NCBI RefSeq assembly: GCF_003837865.1
Contig: NZ_RQIS01000015.1
Span: 50,037 to 114,036, forward strand
Direction: 5' to 3'
Source of the DNA: Paraburkholderia dinghuensis
GTDB lineage: Bacteria > Pseudomonadota > Gammaproteobacteria > Burkholderiales > Burkholderiaceae
Length of the DNA stretch: 64,000 nt
Every line of letters begins with the position of its first letter. Position 1 is the first letter of the stretch. The notes below the pieces were generated by a model, which did not search any database, was not told the origin of the DNA, and saw nothing but the letters and a program-made list of their open reading frames with translations. Of this stretch, positions 41,541 to 49,360 are shown in pieces. The translations under genes were made by a program, and so were the position numbers.

Positions 41541-42210
41541 GATCTTTCTCCTCGGAACGAGCGGTGCGCCGGGCGGGCGACCGCGATGGGGGACGACTGC
41601 GGAACGTGCGCGTACGGGTGAACGCATCGAGCAACTGCCTCGCAGCCGCGCGCGCATCGAGCGCGGCATCGGCGTCGCCGCTCACCAACGCGACGCCGAT
41701 CGCACCGTCGATCAGGATCAGCCACTGACGCGCGAGACGCGCGGCGTGACGTCGATCCATTTCGTTCGCGGCCACGAGGGCATCGCACTGCTCGCGCACG
41801 AAGGCAAGCAGCCGCGCCTTGTGCTCGCGCGCGATGAGCCGGACGGGATCGTCAGGCGATGCCGTTTCGCCTGCCGCGTTCAGAAATGCGCAACCGTGAA
41901 AATCGTCGGATGCGAACCACTCGCGCAGAACATCGAACATCGCAATCAGGCGCGTGCGAGGCGCGCGTGCGCGCTTGAGTGTGCCGTCGACGAACCAGCG
42001 CATCCAGCGCTCGTCGCGCCGCGTCAACGCCGCGGCGACCAGTGCGTCCTTCGACTCGAACCAGTTGTAGAAGCTCTTTCGCGCGGCGCCCGCCTCGCGG
42101 ACAATCGCGTCGACGCCGGTGGCGTGAATGCCGCCTGCGTAGATCAGCGCTTCGGCGGCATCGAGCAGGCGCTCGCGGGCGTCGAGCTGCGAGGCGGCGG
42201 TCGGGTTCAT
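41533..42210 (-). CDS. TetR family regulator
   Basis: 225 residues. The DNA-binding part reads RLLDAAEALIYAGGIHATGVDAIVREAGAARKSFYNWFESKDALV, with SFYNWFESK in place of the usual YYHFxSK; the C-terminus is a helical ligand pocket. The ATG at 42210 is chosen because the sequence before it does not fit the family. It heads a two-gene operon with the NTF2-like gene, and two inverted repeats 80-120 bases upstream are its likely operators. Confidence 0.87.
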   Translation of the reverse strand: MNPTAASQLDARERLLDAAEALIYAGGIHATGVDAIVREAGAARKSFYNWFESKDALVAAALTRRDERWMRWFVDGTLKRARAPRTRLIAMFDVLREWFASDDFHGCAFLNAAGETASPDDPVRLIAREHKARLLAFVREQCDALVAANEMDRRHAARLARQWLILIDGAIGVALVSGDADAALDARAAARQLLDAFTRTRTFRSRPPSRSPARRTARSEEKDHE

Positions 42211-42287
42211 GCTGCAATCTCCATCATCACACACGCCGCCCGCGCCGGGCCGGCGGCTTTGTGCGTTGCTTTGTGCATTGTGTCGAC

Positions 42288-42332
42288 GGAGAACGATCGT
42301 TCTCCACCGCGCGAGTGTAGAACGATCATTCT
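42288..42332. promoter_or_regulatory. TetR-type operators (GAACGATCGTTC)
   Basis: GGAGAACGATCGTTCTCC (42288-42305) is a perfect 18-base palindrome, and AGAACGATCATTCT (42319-42332) is a second, slightly imperfect copy, 31 bases on. They lie between the divergent TetR-NTF2 operon and the YceI gene. The GAACGATCGTTC core is typical for TetR regulators. Confidence 0.75.
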
Positions 42333-42425
42333 CCCGAATCAAGCGGAGAAAAATCCTCGCCCGGGTGTTGCGTGGAATAGATGGAAGCCCCGACGCGTTA
42401 ACATCGAGGCAACGAGGGAGATGAT

Positions 42426-43082
42426 ATGAAAGAAAAACACATTACCGGCAGGAGGCGTCGCGCCTGCTGTGCGGCGCTGGGAGCGGCGTGCCTGCTCTGG
42501 GCGTGCACGCCGCTGCGCGTTGTCACTCACAGCGTGAGCACCACGGAGACGGCCGTGCCGGCCGGCCGCTACGAACTGGACGCACATCACTGGAGCGTGG
42601 TGTTCGACGTCGATCACCTGCACTACTCGCGCTTTGTCATGCGCTTCGACCGTGCCAGCGCGCACCTCGACCTGAGCGCGAGTGGACTTGACAATGCGAC
42701 GGTCGAGGCAACCATCGACGCATCCAGTCTCGACACGAACGTGCCTCAACTGGACCAGATGGTGAAAGGAACGCAGATGCTGGACGTGGCGCGCTATCCG
42801 CAGATCCGCTTCGTCAGCACACGTTTCGACCGCGCGGATAAGGCACGTGGCTCACTCACCGGCAATCTGACGATTCGCGACGTCACCCAGCCGGTCACGC
42901 TGGACGTGACCTTCAATGGTTACGCGCCGAATCCGCTGACGAAGCAGCCAACCGTGGGCTTCACCGCGACGGGCCATTTCAGCCGGGCGAAGTTCGGACT
43001 GACGACCTGGTATCCGGCGGTCGGCGACGATATCAACGTGCGAATCGAGGCCGAATTCGAACAGCCGGCCAGGGCGAATTGA
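42426..43082 (+). CDS. YceI family lipoprotein
   Basis: 218 residues with a lipoprotein signal (LGAACLLWAC, Cys near 26). The YceI lipocalin-like core is clear: YELDAHHWSVVFDVDHLHYSRFVMRF, then ASSLDTNVPQLDQMVKG, LDVARYPQIRFVSTRFD and FTATGHFSRAKFGLTTW. YceI proteins bind isoprenoid-type lipids in the periplasm. It converges with tdh with a gap of 13 bases. A GGGAG sequence precedes the ATG. It may be controlled from the operators at 42288-42332. Confidence 0.9.
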   Translation: MKEKHITGRRRRACCAALGAACLLWACTPLRVVTHSVSTTETAVPAGRYELDAHHWSVVFDVDHLHYSRFVMRFDRASAHLDLSASGLDNATVEATIDASSLDTNVPQLDQMVKGTQMLDVARYPQIRFVSTRFDRADKARGSLTGNLTIRDVTQPVTLDVTFNGYAPNPLTKQPTVGFTATGHFSRAKFGLTTWYPAVGDDINVRIEAEFEQPARAN

Positions 43083-43095
43083 GTTACCCAGGCCG

Positions 43096-44133
43096 TCAAG
43101 CCGCCGCGCGGGTCCAGTCGAGAATGACCTTACCGCTCTCGCCGGAGAGCATCGCGGCGAAGCCCTTTTCGTAGTCGTCCACGCCGAAACGGTGCGTGAT
43201 GATCGGCGTCAGATCGAGCCCGCTTTGGAGCATGGCGACCATCTTGTACCAGGTCTCGAACATCTCACGGCCGTAAATGCCCTTCATTTCGAGGCCCTTG
43301 AAGATCACCTGATTCCAGTCGATCGCAGTCTGCGACGGCAGGATACCGAGCAACGCAACCTTGCCGCCGTGATTCATCGCTTCGAGCATCGACGTAAACG
43401 CACTCGGTACGCCCGACATTTCGAGGCCCACATCGAAACCCTCGGTCATGTGCAGGTCGCTCATCACATCGCGCAGCGATTCGCGCGACACGTTCACGGC
43501 GCGCGTCGCGCCCATCTTGCGGGCGAGTTCGAGACGGTAGTCATTCACATCGGTAATGACAACATTGCGCGCACCCACGTGCTTCGCGATTGCCACCGCC
43601 ATGATGCCGATCGGCCCCGCGCCCGTGATGAGCACGTCCTCGCCGACGAGGTTGAACGAAAGGGCAGTGTGCGTCGCGTTGCCGAACGGATCGAAGATCG
43701 CGGCGAGATCGTCGGAAATCTCGGGTGGAATCTTGAACGCGTTGAATGCCGGAATCACGAGATATTCAGCGAACGCGCCTTCACGGTTCACCCCCACACC
43801 CACCGTGTTGCGACAAAGATGGCGACGCCCCGCGCGGCAGTTGCGGCAGAATCCGCACGTAATGTGACCTTCGCCGGATACGCGATCGCCAATCTTGAAG
43901 CCGCGCACTTCCTGGCCCATTTCGACGATTTCGCCGACGTATTCGTGACCGACGTGCATCGGCACAGGTATGGTTTGCTGGGCCCAGTCGTCCCACTTCC
44001 AGATATGAATATCGGTCCCGCAGATCGCCGTGCGGAGAATCTTGATCATCACATCGTTGTGCCCGACTTCGGGCTTCGGCACATCGGTCAGCGTGAGACC
44101 GGGCGCGCGTTCGAGTTTCGCAAGTGCTTTCAT
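43096..44133 (-). CDS. tdh: L-threonine 3-dehydrogenase
   Basis: 345 residues, a zinc alcohol-dehydrogenase type enzyme. Catalytic zinc site is CGTDIHIW and GHEYVGEIVEMG, structural zinc site CGFCRNCRAGRRHLC, and the NAD fold GAGPIGIMAVAIAKHVGA. It oxidises L-threonine to 2-amino-3-ketobutyrate, which the next-encoded ligase Kbl splits with CoA to glycine and acetyl-CoA. It follows kbl by 17 bases, so they are one operon (kbl-tdh) as in other proteobacteria. The ATG at 44133 fits the family start MKALAKLE. Confidence 0.95.
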   Translation of the reverse strand: MKALAKLERAPGLTLTDVPKPEVGHNDVMIKILRTAICGTDIHIWKWDDWAQQTIPVPMHVGHEYVGEIVEMGQEVRGFKIGDRVSGEGHITCGFCRNCRAGRRHLCRNTVGVGVNREGAFAEYLVIPAFNAFKIPPEISDDLAAIFDPFGNATHTALSFNLVGEDVLITGAGPIGIMAVAIAKHVGARNVVITDVNDYRLELARKMGATRAVNVSRESLRDVMSDLHMTEGFDVGLEMSGVPSAFTSMLEAMNHGGKVALLGILPSQTAIDWNQVIFKGLEMKGIYGREMFETWYKMVAMLQSGLDLTPIITHRFGVDDYEKGFAAMLSGESGKVILDWTRAAA

Positions 44134-44150
44134 TTCGTTCAGGATTCCTT

Positions 44151-45350
44151 TCAAATCACGCCAAGCTGCCGGCCTACGCGTGCGAACGCCGCAATCGCGC
44201 GTTCAATCTGTTCCGGCGCGTGGGCGGCGCTCATCTGCGTGCGGATGCGCGCACGGCCCTTCGGCACCACCGGAAACGAAAAACCGATGACGTACACGCC
44301 TTCATGCAACAGCGCGTCGGCCATCTTCGAGGCGATTTGTGCGTCACCGAGCATCACCGGAATGATCGGATGCTCGCCCGGCACGAGCGTGAAGCCGAGC
44401 GCGCTCATCTCGCGGCGAAAATGCGAGCCGTTCGCACGCACGCGTGCCCGCAGTTGCGCGCCTTCGTCGCTCGCGATCAGCTCGAGCACCTTGAGCGAAG
44501 CGGCGGCGATACTCGGCGTGAGCGTGTTCGAAAAGAGGTACGGGCGAGAGCGCTGACGCAGCAACTCGACCACTTCCTTTTTCCCCGCGATATAACCACC
44601 CGACGCACCGCCGAGCGCCTTGCCGAGCGTACCGGTGACGATGTCCACGCGGTCCGCGACGCCACAGTGCTCCGGCGTGCCGCGGCCGTGTTCGCCGATG
44701 AAGCCCACGGCGTGCGAGTCGTCGACCATCACGAGTGCGTCGTAACGTTCGGCGAGATCGCAGATGCCTTTGAGGTCGGCGATGATGCCGTCCATCGAAA
44801 ACACACCGTCGGTTGCAATCAGCTTGTAACGCGCCCCGCCTTCATCGGCTTCGCGCAGTTTCGATTCGAGGTCGGCGAGATCGTTGTTCTTGTAGCGGTA
44901 GCGGCGCGCTTTCGAAAGACGAATCCCGTCAATAATGCTCGCGTGGTTCAGTTCGTCGCTGATGATCGCGTCTTCTTCACCGAGCAGGGTTTCGAAGAGA
45001 CCGCCATTCGCATCGAAACAGCTTGAATAGAGAATGCAGTCCTCGGTCTGGAGAAACTGTGAGAGCGCAGTTTCGAGTTCCTTGTGCACCGTCTGCGTGC
45101 CGCAGATAAAACGCACCGACGCCATGCCAAACCCGTCGCGATCGAGTCCGTCCTTCGCCGCGGCGATGAGACGCGCATCGTCGGCGAGGCCCAGATAGTT
45201 GTTTGCGCAGAAGTTCAGCACGCCGCTTCCATCCGCGAGACGGATGGCCGACGACTGCGGCGTCGCGATCACGCGCTCGCTCTTGTAGAAACCGTCGGCG
45301 CGAATCTGGTCGAGCGTCGCGCGCAGATGTGCAAGGTAGGGGGTTCGCAT
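44151..45350 (-). CDS. kbl: 2-amino-3-ketobutyrate CoA ligase
   Basis: 399 residues of the alpha-oxoamine synthase family. NFCANNYLGLADD, CGTQTVHKELE, VDDSHAVGFIGEHGRGTPE and TLGKALGGASGGYIAG, with the PLP lysine, are all present. It forms glycine and acetyl-CoA from 2-amino-3-ketobutyrate. The ATG at 45350 gives the usual length. It is divergent from the XRE-cupin regulator gene, with operator-like repeats between. Confidence 0.95.
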   Translation of the reverse strand: MRTPYLAHLRATLDQIRADGFYKSERVIATPQSSAIRLADGSGVLNFCANNYLGLADDARLIAAAKDGLDRDGFGMASVRFICGTQTVHKELETALSQFLQTEDCILYSSCFDANGGLFETLLGEEDAIISDELNHASIIDGIRLSKARRYRYKNNDLADLESKLREADEGGARYKLIATDGVFSMDGIIADLKGICDLAERYDALVMVDDSHAVGFIGEHGRGTPEHCGVADRVDIVTGTLGKALGGASGGYIAGKKEVVELLRQRSRPYLFSNTLTPSIAAASLKVLELIASDEGAQLRARVRANGSHFRREMSALGFTLVPGEHPIIPVMLGDAQIASKMADALLHEGVYVIGFSFPVVPKGRARIRTQMSAAHAPEQIERAIAAFARVGRQLGVI

Positions 45351-45423
45351 AGGTCTTGCTCCTGACAGGACGGGCCGCGGCCTGCTATAGTCGCCGTCAG
45401 CCTTACCGAAAATATTCGTTTTT

Positions 45424-45449
45424 TCGAACCTAAGTTCGATATGTCGAAC
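45424..45449. promoter_or_regulatory. Triple half-site operator between kbl and its regulator
   Basis: Three six-base half-sites alternate in direction with four-base spacers: TCGAAC (45424), GTTCGA (45434) and TCGAAC (45444), so each starts 10 bases after the last. Two overlapping inverted repeats share the middle half. They lie 12 to 37 bases before the XRE-cupin start and are a likely site for that protein. Confidence 0.65.
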
Positions 45450-45473
45450 AAACTCTAAACGATGGGGCAGCAA

Positions 45474-46100
45474 ATGGCAAGCACCCGAAAACCGCGCGCG
45501 TCCGGCACTGCGACGTCAGATCAGGCGCCAGCACAGGCCGTTCCCGGCGTGACGCCGCCGCGCGTCGGCGAACAGATCCAGCGGCTGCGCAACGAGCGCA
45601 AGATGACGCTCGACGACCTGTCGCGCGCGGCGGGCGTATCGAAATCCATGCTATCGGAAATCGAACGCGACAAAGCGAATCCGACCATTGCCGTGGCGTG
45701 GCGGCTCACGAACGCGCTCGGCGTGAAGCTGGATTCGCTGTTCGCGGCGCCCAAGGCCATTGACGCGATCTCGGTCGCGGGTCCGCACGACATACCAACG
45801 CTGCTCGGTCACGACGCGGGCTACCAGTTGCGTGTCTGGGGGCCGATCGAGCTTGCGGGTCACTTCGAATGGTATGAACTGACGCTAAAGCCGGGTGGTG
45901 CACTGGTATCGAATGCGCACGAACCCGGCACGCGCGAGCACCTGACGGTGCTGCAGGGAACCATTGACATCGAAGCGGCCGGAACGGCACAGCGCGTGAA
46001 AACCGCGGACACGGCGCGCTACGTCGCGGACCAACCACACGCAATACGCAACGCCGGTAAAGGCGAAGCGCGCGCGCTGCTCGTCGTGATCCACGGCTGA
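45474..46100 (+). CDS. XRE family regulator with C-terminal cupin domain
   Basis: About 208 residues. A disordered basic N-terminus is followed by a Cro/CI-type helix-turn-helix (IQRLRNERKMTLDDLSRAAGVSKSMLSEIERDKANP) and, after a linker, a cupin barrel (GALVSNAHEPGTREHLTVLQG and AHAIRN-like end ADQPHAIRNAGKGEAR). Such proteins sense small metabolites. It is divergent from kbl-tdh and probably controls threonine breakdown. ATG at 45462 is an alternative, four codons earlier. Confidence 0.87.
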   Translation: MASTRKPRASGTATSDQAPAQAVPGVTPPRVGEQIQRLRNERKMTLDDLSRAAGVSKSMLSEIERDKANPTIAVAWRLTNALGVKLDSLFAAPKAIDAISVAGPHDIPTLLGHDAGYQLRVWGPIELAGHFEWYELTLKPGGALVSNAHEPGTREHLTVLQGTIDIEAAGTAQRVKTADTARYVADQPHAIRNAGKGEARALLVVIHG

Positions 46101-46134
46101 ACGCGCACCGAGCGCTGCATGGTTGCCTCGAGTA

Positions 46135-46150
46135 CTGTATATTTATACAG
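46135..46150. promoter_or_regulatory. LexA (SOS) box
   Basis: CTGTATATTTATACAG is a perfect match to the CTGT-N8-ACAG LexA site and nearly palindromic throughout (extended to ACTG...CAGT). It ends 24 bases before the start of the 131-residue gene at 46175, the right place to repress it until DNA damage. Confidence 0.85.
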
Positions 46151-46174
46151 TGCGATTGATCTTCCGGAGCAGCC

Positions 46175-46570
46175 ATGCAGACCCCAAATGAACAGGATCT
46201 GGCCGCCTTGCGTTTTCAGGCGGCCGCGCGTGACCTCGAACACGTCGTTCGCGGTATTGCCCAGCGGTACATCGCGCAGCAGGTTCCGCTGACGTGGAGG
46301 CTGCTGCATGCAATCGAGGCCGAGGCCCTTGCAGATCTGGGATTCGCCGGGCGGCACGACGTCAACATGCTTGGCCTCTTTCAGCGTCCGGGCGAACTTG
46401 CTTATCCGGAAACCGATGATCCGGTGGATTTCGGCCACTCGAATGCGTTGCCCGCCGTGTTCGCTTTCGCGGTTTCCGCTTATGAACGTGCCGCGCAAAG
46501 CGCCGTGCGGGCGGGCCGGGAAGCCCGAGACCAAAGCGAAGATCGACGTCTGCGCGCCTGGGGCGGCTAG
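46175..46570 (+). CDS. Hypothetical protein behind a LexA box (131 aa)
   Basis: 131 residues starting MQTPNEQDLAALRFQAAARDL. The chain is mostly helical in its first half and ends in a charged tail (GREARDQSEDRRLRAWGG). No domain is recognised, no membrane segment or signal is present. The perfect LexA box just upstream makes an SOS-induced role likely. It is followed by the recombinase-fold gene and then the replication region of the secondary replicon. A role in cell division or replication control after damage is possible but unproven. Confidence 0.65.
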   Translation: MQTPNEQDLAALRFQAAARDLEHVVRGIAQRYIAQQVPLTWRLLHAIEAEALADLGFAGRHDVNMLGLFQRPGELAYPETDDPVDFGHSNALPAVFAFAVSAYERAAQSAVRAGREARDQSEDRRLRAWGG

Positions 46571-46674
46571 CAGTTCGGCCGGTTAGCCGAACCAACTGTA
46601 GATGAATATCCACCTCGCCCGATGGACCTGCAGTTAGAATGGGCGCCAAGAACGCAACTAACGGAATGAGAGCG

Positions 46675-47667
46675 ATGATGTCTTCTCAAACTTCACGCGA
46701 CCTCTTTGACCAGCAACGCGCCGACTGGCAACAGGATCCGGCGGGCGCCTTCGATGCCTGGCTCGCCTCGCAGCAATTCCGTCAGTCCTCGGCCGACGTC
46801 TACCGTGTCCAGTGGGGCCGCTTTCTCGAGTGGATGGCGACGCGCCACAAGACGATACTTTCGGTCGACACCGGAACGATCTCTGAATTCGTCGCTGGGC
46901 TCGACGTAAAGAAACCGCAACGTCTGCGCTACCTGCGGTTGATCGAGCGCGTCCTCGATCATGTCCGTCAAATCGAACTCGCTTCGACCAACCCCGCACG
47001 CTTTATCGCGCAGGACGGGGAAGCGGCCTGGCGCAATGCGCGCGAGAACGAACCAACAGGTTTTCTGGACCCGGCTGAAAGGACCGCGATCCTGGCCCGG
47101 CTCTTTGCGCCACTCACGGAACACTCGGCGGCGAAGCGCTGGCGCGAATACCGTGACCGCGCGCTGGTCGCCGTGTTTCTGGGCGGCGGACTGAAGACGG
47201 GCGACGCCATCGCGCTGACACTGGACGCCACGACGCCCGGTTCGGAATGGCTGACGATCGAGGCCGACAATCCGATGTTCACGCGCGTCACGCGGCTCGC
47301 GCCTTTTGCGGTGGACGTACTGAGCGCCTGGCTCGAATCGCGACGCGAAGCCGGATTGCCGGGACAACTCGTTTTTCCGGGCTCGCCTTCCGGACGGCCG
47401 ATGCACAAGGCCACCATCCTTCGCGCGGTCGACGCGATCGTCGCGGCCGCAGGCATTCCCGAGACGCGCGCGCAACGTGCCAGTCCGCAGACACTGCGTA
47501 ACACCTTCGCTGCGGATCGCTTCGAACAAGGTGTGAATGCGGAACTAGTCGGACAGTGGCTCGGTTTCATGCAACCGATTTCGGCTGGCCGACTCCATCG
47601 AGCGTGGCAAATGTGGGTTGATCGTGAAACGTCGGCAGGGCACGAAGCCTTGCATGAAAGGGCCTGA
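46675..47667 (+). CDS. Tyrosine-recombinase-fold protein lacking catalytic residues
   Basis: 330 residues with an N-terminal SAM-like core-binding domain (FDAWLASQQFRQSSADVYRVQWGRFLEWM) and a C-terminal catalytic-fold domain (GFLDPAERTAIL onwards). In active enzymes the first Arg is in GLRxxE; here GGGLKTGDA has Lys. HxLRHT is QTLRNTFA, with the Arg kept and the His lost. LGH is LGF, and no tyrosine follows it to the end of the protein. Cleavage chemistry should be impossible. It is most likely a DNA-binding protein. It stands before the KfrA-like gene in the replication region. Start 46675 or 46678. Confidence 0.8.
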   Translation: MMSSQTSRDLFDQQRADWQQDPAGAFDAWLASQQFRQSSADVYRVQWGRFLEWMATRHKTILSVDTGTISEFVAGLDVKKPQRLRYLRLIERVLDHVRQIELASTNPARFIAQDGEAAWRNARENEPTGFLDPAERTAILARLFAPLTEHSAAKRWREYRDRALVAVFLGGGLKTGDAIALTLDATTPGSEWLTIEADNPMFTRVTRLAPFAVDVLSAWLESRREAGLPGQLVFPGSPSGRPMHKATILRAVDAIVAAAGIPETRAQRASPQTLRNTFAADRFEQGVNAELVGQWLGFMQPISAGRLHRAWQMWVDRETSAGHEALHERA

Positions 47668-47754
47668 ACGGTGGCCGGTGCCATGCCGGCCTCACATTGG
47701 CTCCTGTAGAAGCTCACTTTGGATCACATCGGCGGGATCCCGTAACCACTCACC

Positions 47755-48960
47755 TCAAGCTGCACCGGACGCCGGCTTTCCCGACATGAACCGGCTGAAG
47801 GCCTCAAGACGCGAACCGCCGAGGCCGGATGTGTGTTCGCATTCCGGACACGACAGTTCATAGTGGTCATCGACCTCGGAGAGTTCCGGCTCACCTTCCT
47901 GACACTTCGGACAACGAACCGGCAAGCTGACGTACCCGTCGACTTCCGTACCCAGACGGGTGAGTTCTTCGTCGCTCAGTCGACCCGACTCGGCAAGGGT
48001 GCACAACACTTGCGCCACCGACGCATCGACGCCCTGCTGGCCGCGCAACGTTGTGATCTTTCGTGTGAGGGCGTCAACCTCATCGGAGCGTTCGCGCAGC
48101 AGCGCGTCGAGGCGATCCGAGCGGGCTTTCGCCGTCGCCAGTTGCTGGATGAAATCGAACTCCTTCTTGCCGGCTTCGCGCTGTGCGGCCTGCCACGTCG
48201 ATGACATGGTGCGTAGCGAATCGAGTTCGACCAGCATTGGCTTGACGCGGCGCTCGGCCTCGGCGAGCGCGTCCTTGATCTGCTGGGCATAGTGCTCTGT
48301 GCTCGTGCGCAGATCCTCATGAAGGGCGTCGATGCGATCGCGCAACCCAGCGTTGGTTGCCTGTTCGGCTTCGAGGCGTTTTGTCAGGATGTCGTTTTCC
48401 GCCTCGAGGCGCCGTATTGCGCCCTGAAGGCTATCGTGGTGAACGGCCCCGTGAGCCGACGATGCGGCGATCTGGTTTTCCAGCTCGCGGATTTTTGCCC
48501 AGGCCGCTTCGGTTCTGGCTTCACTGCGCTGAAGCATCTCGTCGACGGCCGCCCGACGCGCTTCGGCATTCTGGACAGCTTGTTCGGCTTGATTCTTGCC
48601 GCTTTCGATGTCGGCCCGCTCGGATTCGAGGGCCTCGCGGGCGAGCGTCTGCGCTTCCTGGAACAGGGCGCCGAGCAGTTCACCCGCACGTTCCTCCAGT
48701 GCTGGAGGGATAGAACCTGTGCCGACACGTACTCGCGACGCGGTGCGGATCCGTTGCCAGAACAGTTCAATATCTTTTGGGATGTCGCTTGCGCTACCGG
48801 TTTGCGTCAGATCTCGAACGGCCGCCATCGACGGACGGATCCCGAAATCGAAAAAGAGACGCTTACAGGCGTGTAGTGAGAGATCTTGCCGCCGCGCTCC
48901 GTCGTTACGCAAAGCTTCAAGCTCGTCGCGCAGGGTCTGGCGGTTTTCATCTTGCATCAT
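47755..48960 (-). CDS. KfrA-like coiled-coil DNA-binding protein with C-terminal zinc ribbon
   Basis: 401 residues. The N-terminal 90 residues (RQDLSLHACKRLFFDFGIRPSM and RDLTQTGSASDIPKDIELFW) look like the KfrA N-terminal DNA-binding domain. A very long coiled coil follows (about 110-325, many Ala/Glu/Arg, AEQAVQNAEARRAAVDEML). The C-terminus has two CxxC pairs (CPKC and CPEC), a zinc ribbon not typical of plasmid KfrA. KfrA proteins assist plasmid partition. It is divergent from the iteron region. ATG 48960 or 48957; the frame before it is non-coding in look. Confidence 0.78.
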   Translation of the reverse strand: MMQDENRQTLRDELEALRNDGARRQDLSLHACKRLFFDFGIRPSMAAVRDLTQTGSASDIPKDIELFWQRIRTASRVRVGTGSIPPALEERAGELLGALFQEAQTLAREALESERADIESGKNQAEQAVQNAEARRAAVDEMLQRSEARTEAAWAKIRELENQIAASSAHGAVHHDSLQGAIRRLEAENDILTKRLEAEQATNAGLRDRIDALHEDLRTSTEHYAQQIKDALAEAERRVKPMLVELDSLRTMSSTWQAAQREAGKKEFDFIQQLATAKARSDRLDALLRERSDEVDALTRKITTLRGQQGVDASVAQVLCTLAESGRLSDEELTRLGTEVDGYVSLPVRCPKCQEGEPELSEVDDHYELSCPECEHTSGLGGSRLEAFSRFMSGKPASGAA

Positions 48961-49000
48961 TGTGGTCTCGGGGCTCGGCACGATATGTAAATAATAACAA

Positions 49001-49010
49001 ATTACGTAAT
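49001..49010. promoter_or_regulatory. Palindrome before the KfrA-like gene
   Basis: ATTACGTAAT is a perfect ten-base palindrome 41 bases upstream of the KfrA-like start in a locally AT-rich segment. KfrA proteins autoregulate through sites of this place; a link is plausible. Confidence 0.4.
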
Positions 49011-49360
49011 GTCCGCTACGTTTTTGGCAATGGTGCCAGAAATACGCCCTAATTGGACCCCCTACACCTGCGGACGGTGTCGGTAGCGTCGATTGACGTC
49101 GCGACTCCGTGAAACAAAGCGAAGTTTGTTCCATAAATCATTGTAAATGCGCGATTTTTAGTTGTCGCGGATTTTCCCCCGAATGTTTCACGCTTGTCGT
49201 GCCGGGTTGAGTCGGGACGTAGCGTGGTTTGCTCAGGATGTTTCAGGAGGCGCTCGGCTTGGCGGTGCTTGAGAGTAATAAAAGTAAACACCCTTGATAC
49301 CTGTTAAAAACGTTAACGCCACGGCAAACCCTTACCTGGCAAGGGTTTCGGCGAAGTCAG

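Noticed and set aside
49109..49192. GTGAAAC and GTTTCAC, halves of the chromosome 1 parS GTTTCACGTGAAAC
   Set aside because: The halves are about 75 bases apart and in the wrong arrangement; not a parS site.
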